DNA of 64,000 nt, taken from positions 1 through 64,000 of the forward strand of contig JAPZRU010000022.1 in NCBI GenBank assembly GCA_027531255.1, in the 5' to 3' direction. The stretch is from Steroidobacteraceae bacterium (GTDB lineage: Bacteria > Pseudomonadota > Gammaproteobacteria > Steroidobacterales > Steroidobacteraceae). Below, in pieces: positions 27,842 to 36,828 of this stretch (positions are counted from its first letter, which is position 1; each line of letters opens with the position of its first letter). The notes under the pieces were generated by a model. The model had not been told where the DNA came from and made no database searches. It worked only from the letters and a program-made list of their open reading frames with translations. A program made the position numbers and the translations under genes.

Positions 27842-29278
27842 GTGACGTCGTTCGCCCGCTCCACCACGGACTCGCAGCCGCCAGAGCTGACCAGAGCGCT
27901 CGGGCCACGCGATGTGCTCCTCTACTTCATCACGGCCGGCACCAATCTCCAGTGGGTCGCCGTGGCGGCGGCCGCGGGGCCGAGCTCGATCGTCGTGTGG
28001 GTGCTCGGTGGCCTCGCGATGTTTCTCCCGCTGGCCGTCTGCGTGGTCTATCTCTCGGCCCATCACCCGGATCACGGCGGGTTGTACGTCTGGAGCAAAC
28101 GGGCGTTCGGGCCGTTCGCCGGCTTCCTCACCGGCTGGCTGTTCTGGACCAGCAACCTCCCGTACTTCCCCGGCCTGCTGTACTTCGCGGCCGGCAATGC
28201 CCTGTTCCTGACCAGCTCCGACGCGGCGCGGGAACTCGCCCAGACGCCTGCGTACTTCGTCATTTTCGCGCTGCTCGGGCTGGCGTTGGCGACGGTGCTG
28301 AACGTCACCGGCCTCGGGCTCGCCAAGCAGCTCAGCAACGCCGGCGCCTACGCACGCTCGGCGCTGATCGTGCTGATCACCGCGATCGCACTCGTCGTCT
28401 ACGTCAACCACGGCAGCGCGACGCAGATCACGCCGACCACGCTGCTGCCCGGGTTCGGCCTCGAGCAACTGCTGTTCTGGTCGACGATCGCGTTCGCCTG
28501 GACCGGGGCCGAATCGGCGTCCTTCATGGGCGGCGAGATCAGGGATCCGCGGCGCACGGTGCCGCGCGCCCTGGCGGCGGCGGCGCCCATCATCGCCGCG
28601 ATCTACATCGTCGGCACGCTGAGCGTGCTGGTGACGGTCCCGTCCGGGGAGTCCGACTCGCTCTACGGCATCATGCAGGCCGTGACCGAAGGCGCGGAGC
28701 GCCTCGGGCTGACGGGCGTCGTGCCCGTCGCCGCCCTGCTCGTGACGATCGCCTGCCTCGGCAGCGTGGGTGCCTGGCTCGGGTCCGTGGCGCGAATTCC
28801 CTTCGTCGCCGGCGTCGACCGGTTCCTGCCACCGAGTTTCGCGCACCTGCATCCTCGTTGGCGCACGCCGGTGACCGCCCTCGTGCTGCAGGCGACGATC
28901 GCCGCCCTGTTCGTGTTCCTCGGTCAGGCGGGGACGACCGTCAAGGGCGCGTACGAGGTACTCATCAGCATGATGGTGATCGCGGTCCTGATGCCGTTCC
29001 TGTTCCTCTTCAGCGCTGCCATCAAGTTGTCCGCCACCCCGACGCCGGGCGTCCAGGTGCGGATCCCGGGCGGCCGGACGACGGTCGTACTGATGGCGGT
29101 CGTCGGCCTGGCGACCACGGCGGGGTCGATCATCCTCGCGGCAATACCCCGGCCGGACGAGGCGAACAAGTTGCTGGCGATCACGAAGATCGTCGGCAGC
29201 ACGAGCTTGATGCTCGCCATCGGCGTGGCGATCTACGCCGTCGGGACGCACCGCGCGCGGCGTCGCGAGCGCGCCTAG
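27842..29278 (+). CDS. APC-family amino acid/amine permease
   Basis: The 478-residue membrane protein has about twelve predicted helices and the APC pattern: an early glycine-rich broken helix (AGTNLQWVAVAAAAGPSSIV), HPDHGGLYVWSKRAFGPFAG, and FAWTGAESASFMGGEIRDPR in the region that forms the substrate site. It starts at a GTG (27842). It is probably an inner-membrane importer or exchanger of amino acids or small amines, closest in feel to glutamate/GABA-type antiporters. It is 162 bases after the CocE hydrolase gene on the same strand, consistent with uptake of a released product. Confidence 0.87.
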   Translation: MTSFARSTTDSQPPELTRALGPRDVLLYFITAGTNLQWVAVAAAAGPSSIVVWVLGGLAMFLPLAVCVVYLSAHHPDHGGLYVWSKRAFGPFAGFLTGWLFWTSNLPYFPGLLYFAAGNALFLTSSDAARELAQTPAYFVIFALLGLALATVLNVTGLGLAKQLSNAGAYARSALIVLITAIALVVYVNHGSATQITPTTLLPGFGLEQLLFWSTIAFAWTGAESASFMGGEIRDPRRTVPRALAAAAPIIAAIYIVGTLSVLVTVPSGESDSLYGIMQAVTEGAERLGLTGVVPVAALLVTIACLGSVGAWLGSVARIPFVAGVDRFLPPSFAHLHPRWRTPVTALVLQATIAALFVFLGQAGTTVKGAYEVLISMMVIAVLMPFLFLFSAAIKLSATPTPGVQVRIPGGRTTVVLMAVVGLATTAGSIILAAIPRPDEANKLLAITKIVGSTSLMLAIGVAIYAVGTHRARRRERA

Positions 29279-29373
29279 CCGCCGACCGCGCGTCGCCGCC
29301 GCCCCGCCGGTCCCGCTACACTGCACCGGCCAGGCCAGCCGCCGAGATGGCGCACCCTCGTGGTGGAGGCGTG

Positions 29374-30267
29374 ATGTCGGTCCAATCCCTGCAAGCCGCG
29401 TTTCAGCAGCGCAGCGACGCCGTACAGCCCCGCCGGGTGACGCGGGTGCAGCGCGGCGTCGCCTGCGAGGTGCCCGATCTCGTCGCCGTCGAGGCCCCGC
29501 TCGAGATTCGCACGGTCGTCGACGGCGTGGATTCGCCGCTGTCGGTCACGCTGCGGACGCCCGGCGAGGACGAGGCACTCGCGGTCGGCCTGCTGTGGGC
29601 CGAGGGAATCCTCGGCGAGCCGGGCGATCTCGTTTCGGTGCGCCGCTGTTCGTCCACCGCGCACGTGGTCCGCGTGGAGCTCGCCGCCGGACGCGGCGGG
29701 CAGGTCGCGCGCGCGTCGCGGCGCTTTGCATCGACCGGCAGCTGCGGGCTCTGCGGCAAGAGCTCGCTCGAAGCGATGACCGGCCGGCCGCTCGCGCCCC
29801 TGCCGGTCGATGCGGACGTCGTCGCGCCGGCCACGCTGCACGGGCTGCCGGCGGCGCTTCGGCGGGCGCAGGCCGCCTTCGAGTCCACCGGCGGCCTGCA
29901 TGCGGTTGCCGCCTTCGCATTCGATGGCTCGCTAGTCGACCTCCACGAGGACATCGGGCGCCACAACGCCTTCGACAAGCTGGTCGGCACCGCGCTGCTC
30001 GCAGGCGCCTCGTACCTGCCGCGCAGCATCGCGGTGCTGTCCGGGCGCGCCGGCTTCGAGATGGTGCAGAAGGCGGCGGCGGCCGGCATCCCGGTGGTCG
30101 CCGCCATCGGTGCGCCGTCGTCGCTCGCGATCGAACTCGCCGAGCGCACCGGCATCACGCTGGCCGGATTCCTCTCGGCGGAGCGCTGCAACGTGTACTC
30201 GCACCCGGCACGGATCGTGGGTCTCGCCGCGGGCGAGGCCTGGGAGGCCGTCGACGGCCGGGCCTGA
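29374..30267 (+). CDS. fdhD: Formate dehydrogenase sulfurtransferase FdhD
   Basis: FdhD moves sulfur from a cysteine desulfurase to the molybdenum cofactor, which is required for formate dehydrogenase activity. The 297-residue product has the key motif GSCGLCGKSSLEAM, whose paired cysteines carry the sulfur. It also has DLHEDIGRHNAFDKLVG and GRAGFEMVQKAAAAGIPVVA, both typical of FdhD. GGAGG just upstream supports the ATG at 29374; a GTG directly before it is also possible. In many fds operons this gene is the fdsC member. Here it lies about 16 kb from the fds genes and on the opposite strand, after a permease. Confidence 0.93.
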   Translation: MSVQSLQAAFQQRSDAVQPRRVTRVQRGVACEVPDLVAVEAPLEIRTVVDGVDSPLSVTLRTPGEDEALAVGLLWAEGILGEPGDLVSVRRCSSTAHVVRVELAAGRGGQVARASRRFASTGSCGLCGKSSLEAMTGRPLAPLPVDADVVAPATLHGLPAALRRAQAAFESTGGLHAVAAFAFDGSLVDLHEDIGRHNAFDKLVGTALLAGASYLPRSIAVLSGRAGFEMVQKAAAAGIPVVAAIGAPSSLAIELAERTGITLAGFLSAERCNVYSHPARIVGLAAGEAWEAVDGRA

Positions 30268-30472
30268 GATCGAACCCCGCGGCGAAGTCCCTGCCGGCGA
30301 CTCGGACGCCCTCGACCGCCGGCCAGTGCGCCGTCGCAGTCGAGCCCTCGGTTCGGCCGATCCGATCCCGAACCCCGGGAACGACCCGGGCAGCGCGGCG
30401 GCCCGATGCCGTCAGCACCCAGCGCCCAACCCCTGCGCGATCATCGGGCGAGACCGAGGCGCACGCCGCGGC

Positions 30473-32110
30473 TCATCGGCGGGAGCCGCCTGCCGGGACG
30501 GCCGGCAGTGCGCCGCTCGCGACGGCTTCGCGCAGCGCGACCTTGCGAACCTTGCCGGAGCCGGTCAGCGGGAACGCGTCCACGAACGCCCAGAGCTTCG
30601 GCGACTTGTAGGCGGCCAGCCGCTCCCGCGCCCACAGCGCGAGCGCCTCGACGTCGTCGCGCGCCGACTCGTCGGCGATCACGACCGCACACACCTGCTC
30701 GCCCCACAGCTCGTCCGGCACGCCGATCACGGCAGCCTCACGGATGCTCGGATGGCGGCACAGCACGTCCTCGATCTCGCGCGGATACACGTTCTCGCCG
30801 CCGCGGATGATCATGTCCTTCAGCCGGCCAACGATGCGCAGGTAGCCTTCGTCGTCGAGCGTGCACAGATCGCCGGTCGACAGCCAGCCGTCGGCGTCGA
30901 TCGGCGATCTCGCGTCCGTGCCCGGGAGATAGCCGGCCATCACGTTGTAGCCGCGGACCTGCAGGTCGCCGCTCTGGCCCGCCGCGGCGGGCCCGCCGGT
31001 CTTCGGGTCGATCAGCCGGATCTCGCAATGCGGCAGCGGCCGCCCGATCGTCTCGGCCTGCCGCACGGCATCGTCGCGGGCGGGATCGGTCTGGCTGATC
31101 ACGATCGCCTCCGTCTGCCCGTACACGTTGGAGAAGCCGACGCCCAGACGGTCGCGCAGCTGCTCGATCAGCGCCGCAGGCACGGGCGAGCCGCCGCCCG
31201 CGATCAGCCTCAGCGTCGACAGATCCCTCCGCCAGAAGTCCTCCCGGGCGAGCATCGCGTAGAGCATCGTCGGTACGCACACCGCGCACTCCGGACGCTC
31301 CTGCTCGATCAGGTCGAGCATCAGCGCCGGATCGAAGCCGGGAGTACCGATGATCTGCGTGCCCTGGACCGACAGAGTCCCCAGCGTCGACTGCACCGAG
31401 CCGCTGGTATGGAACATCGGCAGCGCGTGCAGCAGCCGCCCGCCGGTCGTCAGGCCCAGTCGTTCCGCGAACAGTCGCGCGTTGTTGACGAAGGCACGAT
31501 GCGCGAGCCTCGCGCCTTTCGGGAAGCCGGTGGTTCCCGACGTGTACTGGATCTGCGCGATGGCGCCAGGCGACGTCGCCGGCAACGATCCCGCGCCGCG
31601 CGGCAGCGACGGGTCGCCGAACAGCGCCAGGGACTCGATCGCCCGCAGTCGCGGCAGTCGGTCGGCCAGTCGCGCGAGCACCGCGACCGGGTCGACGGAG
31701 CGATACGGACCGCCGTGGAACACGCCGACGGCGCCGGAGTTGCCGAGGATGTAGGCGACCTCGTCGTCGCGCAGCGCGGGGTTGACGCCGACGATAGTGA
31801 CGCCGGCGAGCGCGAACGCGAACTCGGCGAGCACCCAGTCCGCTGAATTCGGCGCCCAGATAGCCACGTGCTCGCCGGGCGAGTAGCGCGCGAGCAGCGC
31901 GTGGGCGCCGCGCTCGGCCTGATCCAGCAGCTGCGAGTGGGTCCAGCGCCGCCGCGACTCGGCGTCGCCGGCCGTGCCTTCGACCAGCGCCGGCGCGTCC
32001 GGGCGGGCGGCCGCGGCCCACCGCAGCATGTCGCCGATCGACCAATCCACCAGCGACAGGCCGCTCGCCGGAACTCCGGCACGCGCGCCCTCGACAGGCA
32101 ACTCCACCAT
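30473..32110 (-). CDS. Acyl-CoA synthetase (class I adenylate-forming)
   Basis: The enzyme would activate a carboxylic acid to its CoA thioester through an acyl-AMP. Motifs are complete: the P-loop-like QIQYTSGTTGFPKGA, FSNVYGQTEA, ADGWLSTGDLCTLDDEGYLR (catalytic Asp), GRLKDMIIRGGENVYPREIE, and a C-terminal GSGKVRKVALRE with the lysine needed for adenylation. The 545-residue length is normal. I start at the ATG at 32110, preceded by GAGGGGG; an upstream ATG lacks such a site. It is the last gene of the Liv transporter operon, which suggests that its substrate is imported by that transporter. The chain type (aromatic, branched or fatty) cannot be told from sequence. Confidence 0.87.
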   Translation of the reverse strand: MVELPVEGARAGVPASGLSLVDWSIGDMLRWAAAARPDAPALVEGTAGDAESRRRWTHSQLLDQAERGAHALLARYSPGEHVAIWAPNSADWVLAEFAFALAGVTIVGVNPALRDDEVAYILGNSGAVGVFHGGPYRSVDPVAVLARLADRLPRLRAIESLALFGDPSLPRGAGSLPATSPGAIAQIQYTSGTTGFPKGARLAHRAFVNNARLFAERLGLTTGGRLLHALPMFHTSGSVQSTLGTLSVQGTQIIGTPGFDPALMLDLIEQERPECAVCVPTMLYAMLAREDFWRRDLSTLRLIAGGGSPVPAALIEQLRDRLGVGFSNVYGQTEAIVISQTDPARDDAVRQAETIGRPLPHCEIRLIDPKTGGPAAAGQSGDLQVRGYNVMAGYLPGTDARSPIDADGWLSTGDLCTLDDEGYLRIVGRLKDMIIRGGENVYPREIEDVLCRHPSIREAAVIGVPDELWGEQVCAVVIADESARDDVEALALWARERLAAYKSPKLWAFVDAFPLTGSGKVRKVALREAVASGALPAVPAGGSRR

Positions 32111-32203
32111 CCTGCACCCCCTCGGCGCGAAACCCTGCTGCAACGCGGGCACGACGTCAACCTCGTGCCCACGTCGGCCTGCGCCGGCATCTCGCCGGAC
32201 GCG

Positions 32204-33415
32204 CTATCGACCGGCGGGAATGGGCAGCGTCTCGGTGAGTTGCACCCAGCGCCCGTTCTGCACCTCGGCGAGGAAGCCCGATCGGATCCCCAGGTGATTC
32301 GTGGCGCTGAAATCGATCGGCGATCCGCCGAGCGTCGCGTCGACCCACGGGCCCATGGCGACGAGCGCCCCGGCATAACCTTCGGCGGTGAGGTCGCGGC
32401 CCGCCGCCTCGAGGCCCGCGAGGAACAGGCTGCCCGAGACGTAGCCGAAGACCGCCTGCACGTTCGCCGCGACGCCGAACTTCCGCTGGTAGCGCTCGAC
32501 CCAGGCGCGGACGGCGGGGTTCGAATCGTCGGCGTAAGGGAACGGGATCTGGCCCATCGCGTAGAGGCCCTCGACGGCCGCGCCGCCGTTCTTCGGCACC
32601 TCCCCGGTATAGGCCGCGTGCGAGGCGAAGAACGTCACGTCCCAGCCGAGCGCGCGTGCGGCCTGCATCGCGCCGATGGTCTCGCGCACGACGGTGCCGA
32701 GCACCACGAGTTCGGCGCCGTCCGCCCGCATCCGCGCGATCTGCGCGGAGAAATCGGTCGCACCGCGCTTGTAGGTCGTGACCGAGACCGGGGCGAGGCC
32801 GCGCGCCTTCAGGAGCGCCTGCGCGCCCTCGAAGACCGTCAGGCCGAAATCGTCGTCCTGGTAGAGGATGCCGACCCGGGTGACCTGCTTGTCGTCGAGC
32901 ATCCTGGCGAGTCCGACCTGGATGATGTCCGAGTACGGCGTGTTCGACGCGAACTTGAGCGGGTGCAGCGGCTCGTAGGTCTCCTTCGCGCCCGTCAGCG
33001 GGAAGAGATGGAGCACGCCGCGCTCGAGGATGCGCGGCATCGTGGCCTGAACGACGGGCGTGCCGAGCGTGCCCACGGTGGCGAACACCCGCTCCTGCGT
33101 GACGAGTTTCTGGGCGGCGAGCACGGCCTTCTTCGGGTCGTAGGCCGAATCCTCGACGACCAGGCGGATCGTGCGGCCGTGGACGCCGCCTTCGGCATTG
33201 GCCTCGTCGATCGCCATCTGGAGGCCGTTGCGCACGGGTACGCCCCAGGACGTGAGCGGCCCCGAGAGATCCTGCAGGGAGCCGATCATGACCTCGGTGT
33301 CGGTCACGCCCTGCACGGCGGCGGCGCTCGCCGCGGCGCCGACCGGTGGGCGCTCGCCGCAGCCGGCGAGCAGGAACGCCGCCGCGGCGGCGGCGACGAG
33401 GTGTCGGCAGTTCAT
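32204..33415 (-). CDS. Liv-type substrate-binding lipoprotein
   Basis: The 403-residue protein has a lipoprotein signal with the lipobox LLAGC near residue 19. The Peripla_BP_6 fold follows: TDTEVMIGSLQDLSGPLTSW, GRTIRLVVEDSAYDPKKAVL, KLVTQERVFATVGTLGTPV and RVGILYQDDDFG. Length suits the branched-chain amino acid family, whose members also bind aromatic and aliphatic acids. AAGGAG, seven bases upstream, decides the start; the stop codon of the preceding synthetase gene lies inside this site, so the two are tightly coupled. It supplies the LivHMGF transporter encoded upstream. The CoA ligases on either side argue for an organic acid ligand and not an amino acid. Confidence 0.92.
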   Translation of the reverse strand: MNCRHLVAAAAAAFLLAGCGERPPVGAAASAAAVQGVTDTEVMIGSLQDLSGPLTSWGVPVRNGLQMAIDEANAEGGVHGRTIRLVVEDSAYDPKKAVLAAQKLVTQERVFATVGTLGTPVVQATMPRILERGVLHLFPLTGAKETYEPLHPLKFASNTPYSDIIQVGLARMLDDKQVTRVGILYQDDDFGLTVFEGAQALLKARGLAPVSVTTYKRGATDFSAQIARMRADGAELVVLGTVVRETIGAMQAARALGWDVTFFASHAAYTGEVPKNGGAAVEGLYAMGQIPFPYADDSNPAVRAWVERYQRKFGVAANVQAVFGYVSGSLFLAGLEAAGRDLTAEGYAGALVAMGPWVDATLGGSPIDFSATNHLGIRSGFLAEVQNGRWVQLTETLPIPAGR

Positions 33416-33419
33416 CGGT

Positions 33420-35270
33420 TCACTCCTTGTCGCGGTACATGGCGTCGATCAGCTCGGCGAACTTCCTGGCGACCAGCGAACGCTTGAGCTTGCCGGTCGC
33501 GGTGATCTCCTCGTCCTCCGGGCCGATCTGGTGCTCGATCAACCGGAACTTCTTCACCGTCTCGACGCGGGCGAACTTCCCGTTCGCCTTCCCGACCTCG
33601 CCCTCGATGAGCCCGATCACCTCCGCGGCGCGGCAGAGCGAGCGGTAATCGGAGAACGGCACGTTCGCGTCCTGGGCGAACTTCGCGACGTTCTCATGAT
33701 CGATCATCACGAGCGCCACCAGGAAGGGCCGCCTGTCGCCGATCACCACGGCGTCCTGGATGTAGGGCGAGAACTTCAGCTCGTTCTCGATCTCGGAAGG
33801 CGTGATGTTCTTGCCGCCCGCGGTGATGATGATGTCCTTCTTGCGGTCGGTGATCTTCAGCCAGCCCTCCGAGTCGATCTCGCCGATGTCGCCGGTGTGA
33901 AGCCAACCCTGCGCGTCGATGGCCTCGGCCGTCTTGTCGGGCTTGTTCCAGTAGCCCTGGAAGACGTGACGCCCGCGCATGAGGATCTCGCCGTCGGGCG
34001 CGACCGCGAGCTCGGTGCCGGGGATGGCGGTGCCGACCTTGCCGTAGCGGTACGATCCCCAGGGCCGCGGCAGCGTGACGATGCCGGTCGACTCCGTCAT
34101 CCCGTAGCACTCGGCCATGTATAGCCCGAGCGCGTAGTACCAGCGGATCAGTTCGGGGCTGATCGGCGCCGCCCCGGAGATCGCGTAGCGGCATGAGTCC
34201 AGGCCCAGCATTACGCGGATGTTCCTGAGCACCAGCCACTCGGCGAGACGGAAGCGCAGCGCGAGCGACGCCGGCACGCGCTGCCCCGCGATGCGGCGTT
34301 CGGCCACCTTCTCCCCGACGCCGATGGCCCAGCCGTACGCCGCGCGCTGCGCGGCGGGCGCGTCCTTCAGCGCGATCATCACGCTGGAGAAGAACTTCTC
34401 CCAGATGCGCGGCACCGCGAAGAAGCCGGTCGGCTGCACCTCCTGCAGATTCTCCGGCACGGTGTCGAAATTCTCGGCGAAGTGCACCGTGTGGCCGGTG
34501 ATCAGCTGGTTGAAGGTCGTGAAGGTGCGCTCCGCGATGTGGCAGAGCGGCAGGAACGAGAGCGAGCGGTCCTCCGGCGTGTGAGGCAGCAGATTCTGGT
34601 TGTTCTCCAGCTGGAAGACGATGTTGCCGTGCGACAGCATCGCGCCCTTCGGCGGGCCGGTGGTGCCCGACGTGTAGACCAGGACCGCGGTGTCGGAGGG
34701 TTTCGAGCACGCGACCGCGCGCTCCCAGGCCCCGGGGTCGCGCGTCGCCTCCGCCTCGCCCTCTGCCAGGAAGGCCTCGAAGCTCACGACCTGCGGATCG
34801 TCGACCTCGTGCAGCCCTTCCCAGTCGAAGACGACGATCTTCCGCAGGTGCGGGCAGCGAGCGCGCACCTCGAGGATCTTGTCGAGCTGCTCCTCGTTCT
34901 CGGCGAAATAGAACGTCGCGCCGCAGTCGTTGACGATGTATTCGACCTGCGTCGCCACGTCGGTCGGGTAGATGCCCGCGACGATGGCTCCGGCGCCCAT
35001 GCCGCCGATGTCGGTCCAGAGCCATTCCGGGCACACGTCGGCCGTGATGCAGATCCGGTCGCCCCGCGAGAGGCCGTGCTTCAGCAGCGCCAGGCCGACG
35101 GCGCGGGCCTTCGATCCGTACTCGGACCAGGTGAAGGGCGTCCACACGCCGAAGCGCTTGTCCCGCATGGCGACCCTGGGCCCGAGCTCCTGGACCCGCT
35201 TCCAGAACAGCTTCGGAACGGTATCGCTGCCCGGGCCGATGACGAGCGGCTGGATGCGCTTCACCGCCAC
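33420..35270 (-). CDS. Long-chain-type acyl-CoA synthetase within the Liv operon
   Basis: This 616-residue adenylate-forming enzyme has LVYTSGTTGPPKGAMLSHGN, SGAAPISPELIRWYYALGLY, ECYGMTESTG, GWLHTGDIGEIDSEGWLK and TDRKKDIIITAGGKNITPSE. These are the features of the FadD15/eukaryote-like long-chain acyl-CoA synthetase branch. It starts at a GTG (35270) that lies ten bases inside the end of livF, so translation is probably coupled. Its location between livF and the binding-protein gene is a recurring arrangement in bacteria that import hydrophobic or aromatic acids. It likely traps the imported acid as a CoA ester. Confidence 0.9.
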   Translation of the reverse strand: MAVKRIQPLVIGPGSDTVPKLFWKRVQELGPRVAMRDKRFGVWTPFTWSEYGSKARAVGLALLKHGLSRGDRICITADVCPEWLWTDIGGMGAGAIVAGIYPTDVATQVEYIVNDCGATFYFAENEEQLDKILEVRARCPHLRKIVVFDWEGLHEVDDPQVVSFEAFLAEGEAEATRDPGAWERAVACSKPSDTAVLVYTSGTTGPPKGAMLSHGNIVFQLENNQNLLPHTPEDRSLSFLPLCHIAERTFTTFNQLITGHTVHFAENFDTVPENLQEVQPTGFFAVPRIWEKFFSSVMIALKDAPAAQRAAYGWAIGVGEKVAERRIAGQRVPASLALRFRLAEWLVLRNIRVMLGLDSCRYAISGAAPISPELIRWYYALGLYMAECYGMTESTGIVTLPRPWGSYRYGKVGTAIPGTELAVAPDGEILMRGRHVFQGYWNKPDKTAEAIDAQGWLHTGDIGEIDSEGWLKITDRKKDIIITAGGKNITPSEIENELKFSPYIQDAVVIGDRRPFLVALVMIDHENVAKFAQDANVPFSDYRSLCRAAEVIGLIEGEVGKANGKFARVETVKKFRLIEHQIGPEDEEITATGKLKRSLVARKFAELIDAMYRDKE

Positions 35271-36055
35271 ACCTTGCGCTTCTTCCAGCGGCGCCTGCCG
35301 CGAGCGCCCTGTTGCTTCTGGCCGAGATAGAACTCGCGGATGTCGTCGTTCGCCAGCAGTTCCTCGGACGGCCCCTCGAACACGATGCGGCCGACCTCGA
35401 GCACGTAGCCGTAATGCGCGACCTTCAGCGCCATGTTGGCGTTCTGCTCCACGAGCAGGATCGTGGTGCCCTGCTCCGCGTTGATGCGCCGGATGATCGC
35501 GAAGATCTCCTTGACCAGCAGCGGCGAGAGCCCGAGCGAGGGTTCGTCGAGCAGCAGCAGCGCGGGGCGCGCCATCAGCGCGCGGCCGAGCGCCAGCATC
35601 TGCTGCTCGCCGCCCGAGAGCTGGCCCGCCAGCTGCCCCGCCCGGTCCTGCAGGCGCGGGAAGTAGTCGTAGACGAGCGCGAGGTCCTTCGCGACGTGCA
35701 CGGCGTCGCTGCGGAGGTAGGCTCCCAGCTTCAGGTTGTCGGCGACCGAGAGCAGCGGGAAGACCTGCCGACCCTCGGGCACGTGGCTGACGCCCAGCTT
35801 GACGATCAGGGCGGGATCGAGGCCCTGGATCGGTCGCTCGCGGAAGTGCACGGCGCCCTTCTGCGGGTCCATGATGCCGGAGATCGTCTTCAGGATCGTG
35901 GTCTTGCCCGCGCCGTTCGCTCCCAGGACGGTCACGATGGTGCCCGTGCGCACGTCGAGCGAGACGCCGCGCACTGCCCGGATCGGGCCGTAGTAGGTCT
36001 CCACGTTCCGGAGGCGGAGGATCGCGCCGGCGTGGGCTTCGGGGGTGTCGGTCAT
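35261..36055 (-). CDS. livF: Branched-chain-type ABC transporter ATPase LivF
   Basis: The 264-residue cytoplasmic ATPase has Walker A GANGAGKTTILKTIS, Q-loop VSHVPEGRQVFPLL, signature LSGGEQQMLALGRALMARP, Walker B LLLLDEPSLGLSP and the switch histidine region LLVEQNANMALKVA. The VPEGR-VF sequence is typical of LivF. A short Arg/Lys-rich C-terminal tail overlaps the synthetase start by ten bases. Its ATG overlaps the livG stop (ATGA). It pairs with LivG to power the LivHM channel. Confidence 0.93.
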   Translation of the reverse strand: MTDTPEAHAGAILRLRNVETYYGPIRAVRGVSLDVRTGTIVTVLGANGAGKTTILKTISGIMDPQKGAVHFRERPIQGLDPALIVKLGVSHVPEGRQVFPLLSVADNLKLGAYLRSDAVHVAKDLALVYDYFPRLQDRAGQLAGQLSGGEQQMLALGRALMARPALLLLDEPSLGLSPLLVKEIFAIIRRINAEQGTTILLVEQNANMALKVAHYGYVLEVGRIVFEGPSEELLANDDIREFYLGQKQQGARGRRRWKKRKVWR

Positions 36056-36828
36056 GCCGTGTCCTCCGAACCCAGATAGGCGCGCACGACCTCCGGGTGC
36101 GCCTGCACCTCGGAGGGGGTGCCGACGGCGATCACCTTGCCGTAGTTCAGCGCGAGCACCCGGTCAGACACGTCGTTCACGAGACTCATGTCGTGCTCGA
36201 TCATGACGACCGTGATGCCGAGGAGCTTCTTGATGTCCGAGATCCAGAAGGACATCTCCTCCGTTTCCTCGACGTTGAGGCCCGAAGAAGGCTCGTCGAG
36301 CAGCAGGAGCTTCGGCTCGGCGGCGAGCGCGCGCCCGAGCTCGACCTTCTTGCGCACGCCGTAGGGGAGCCCTGCGATGGACTGGTCGCGATAGTGCTGG
36401 AGGTCCAGGAAGTCGATGACCTCCTCGACCTTGCGGCGGTGGTGCTCCTCCTCGCGCCGGGCCCCTGGCGTGAAGAGCACGTGCGCCAGGAGCCCGGTGC
36501 GCCGGTGCCGGTGGCGGCCGACCAGCAGGTTCTGCAGCACGGTCGCGTACTCGAACAACTCGTTGTTCTGGAAGGTGCGCGCGATTCCCTGCGCCGCGAT
36601 GCGATGCACCGGCATGCGCGTGATGTCGTGCCCGTCGAAGACGATGGTGCCGGCGGTCGCGTCGTAGATGCGCGAGACGAGGTTGAAGATCGTGGACTTG
36701 CCGGCGCCGTTCGGGCCTATGATCGTGAAGACCTCGCCCGGCATCACGTCGAACGTAGCGCCGTCGACGGCCCGCACCCCGCCGAACTGGATAGCGAGGT
36801 CGCGGACGCAGAGCAGCGGCCGGCTCAC
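36052..36828 (-). CDS. livG: Branched-chain-type ABC transporter ATPase LivG
   Basis: The 258-residue ATPase has Walker A GPNGAGKSTIFNLVS, IAQGIARTFQNNELF (Q-loop with the LivG-specific ARTFQN), the degenerate signature LPYGVRKKVELGRALAAEP, Walker B LLLLDEPSSGLN and IEHDMSLV. The C-terminal PSEVQAHPEVVRAYLG motif is characteristic of LivG. I start at the GTG at 36828, which overlaps the livM stop (GTGA); upstream starts would lie deep within livM. It acts with LivF in the cytoplasm. Confidence 0.93.
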   Translation of the reverse strand: MSRPLLCVRDLAIQFGGVRAVDGATFDVMPGEVFTIIGPNGAGKSTIFNLVSRIYDATAGTIVFDGHDITRMPVHRIAAQGIARTFQNNELFEYATVLQNLLVGRHRHRRTGLLAHVLFTPGARREEEHHRRKVEEVIDFLDLQHYRDQSIAGLPYGVRKKVELGRALAAEPKLLLLDEPSSGLNVEETEEMSFWISDIKKLLGITVVMIEHDMSLVNDVSDRVLALNYGKVIAVGTPSEVQAHPEVVRAYLGSEDTA

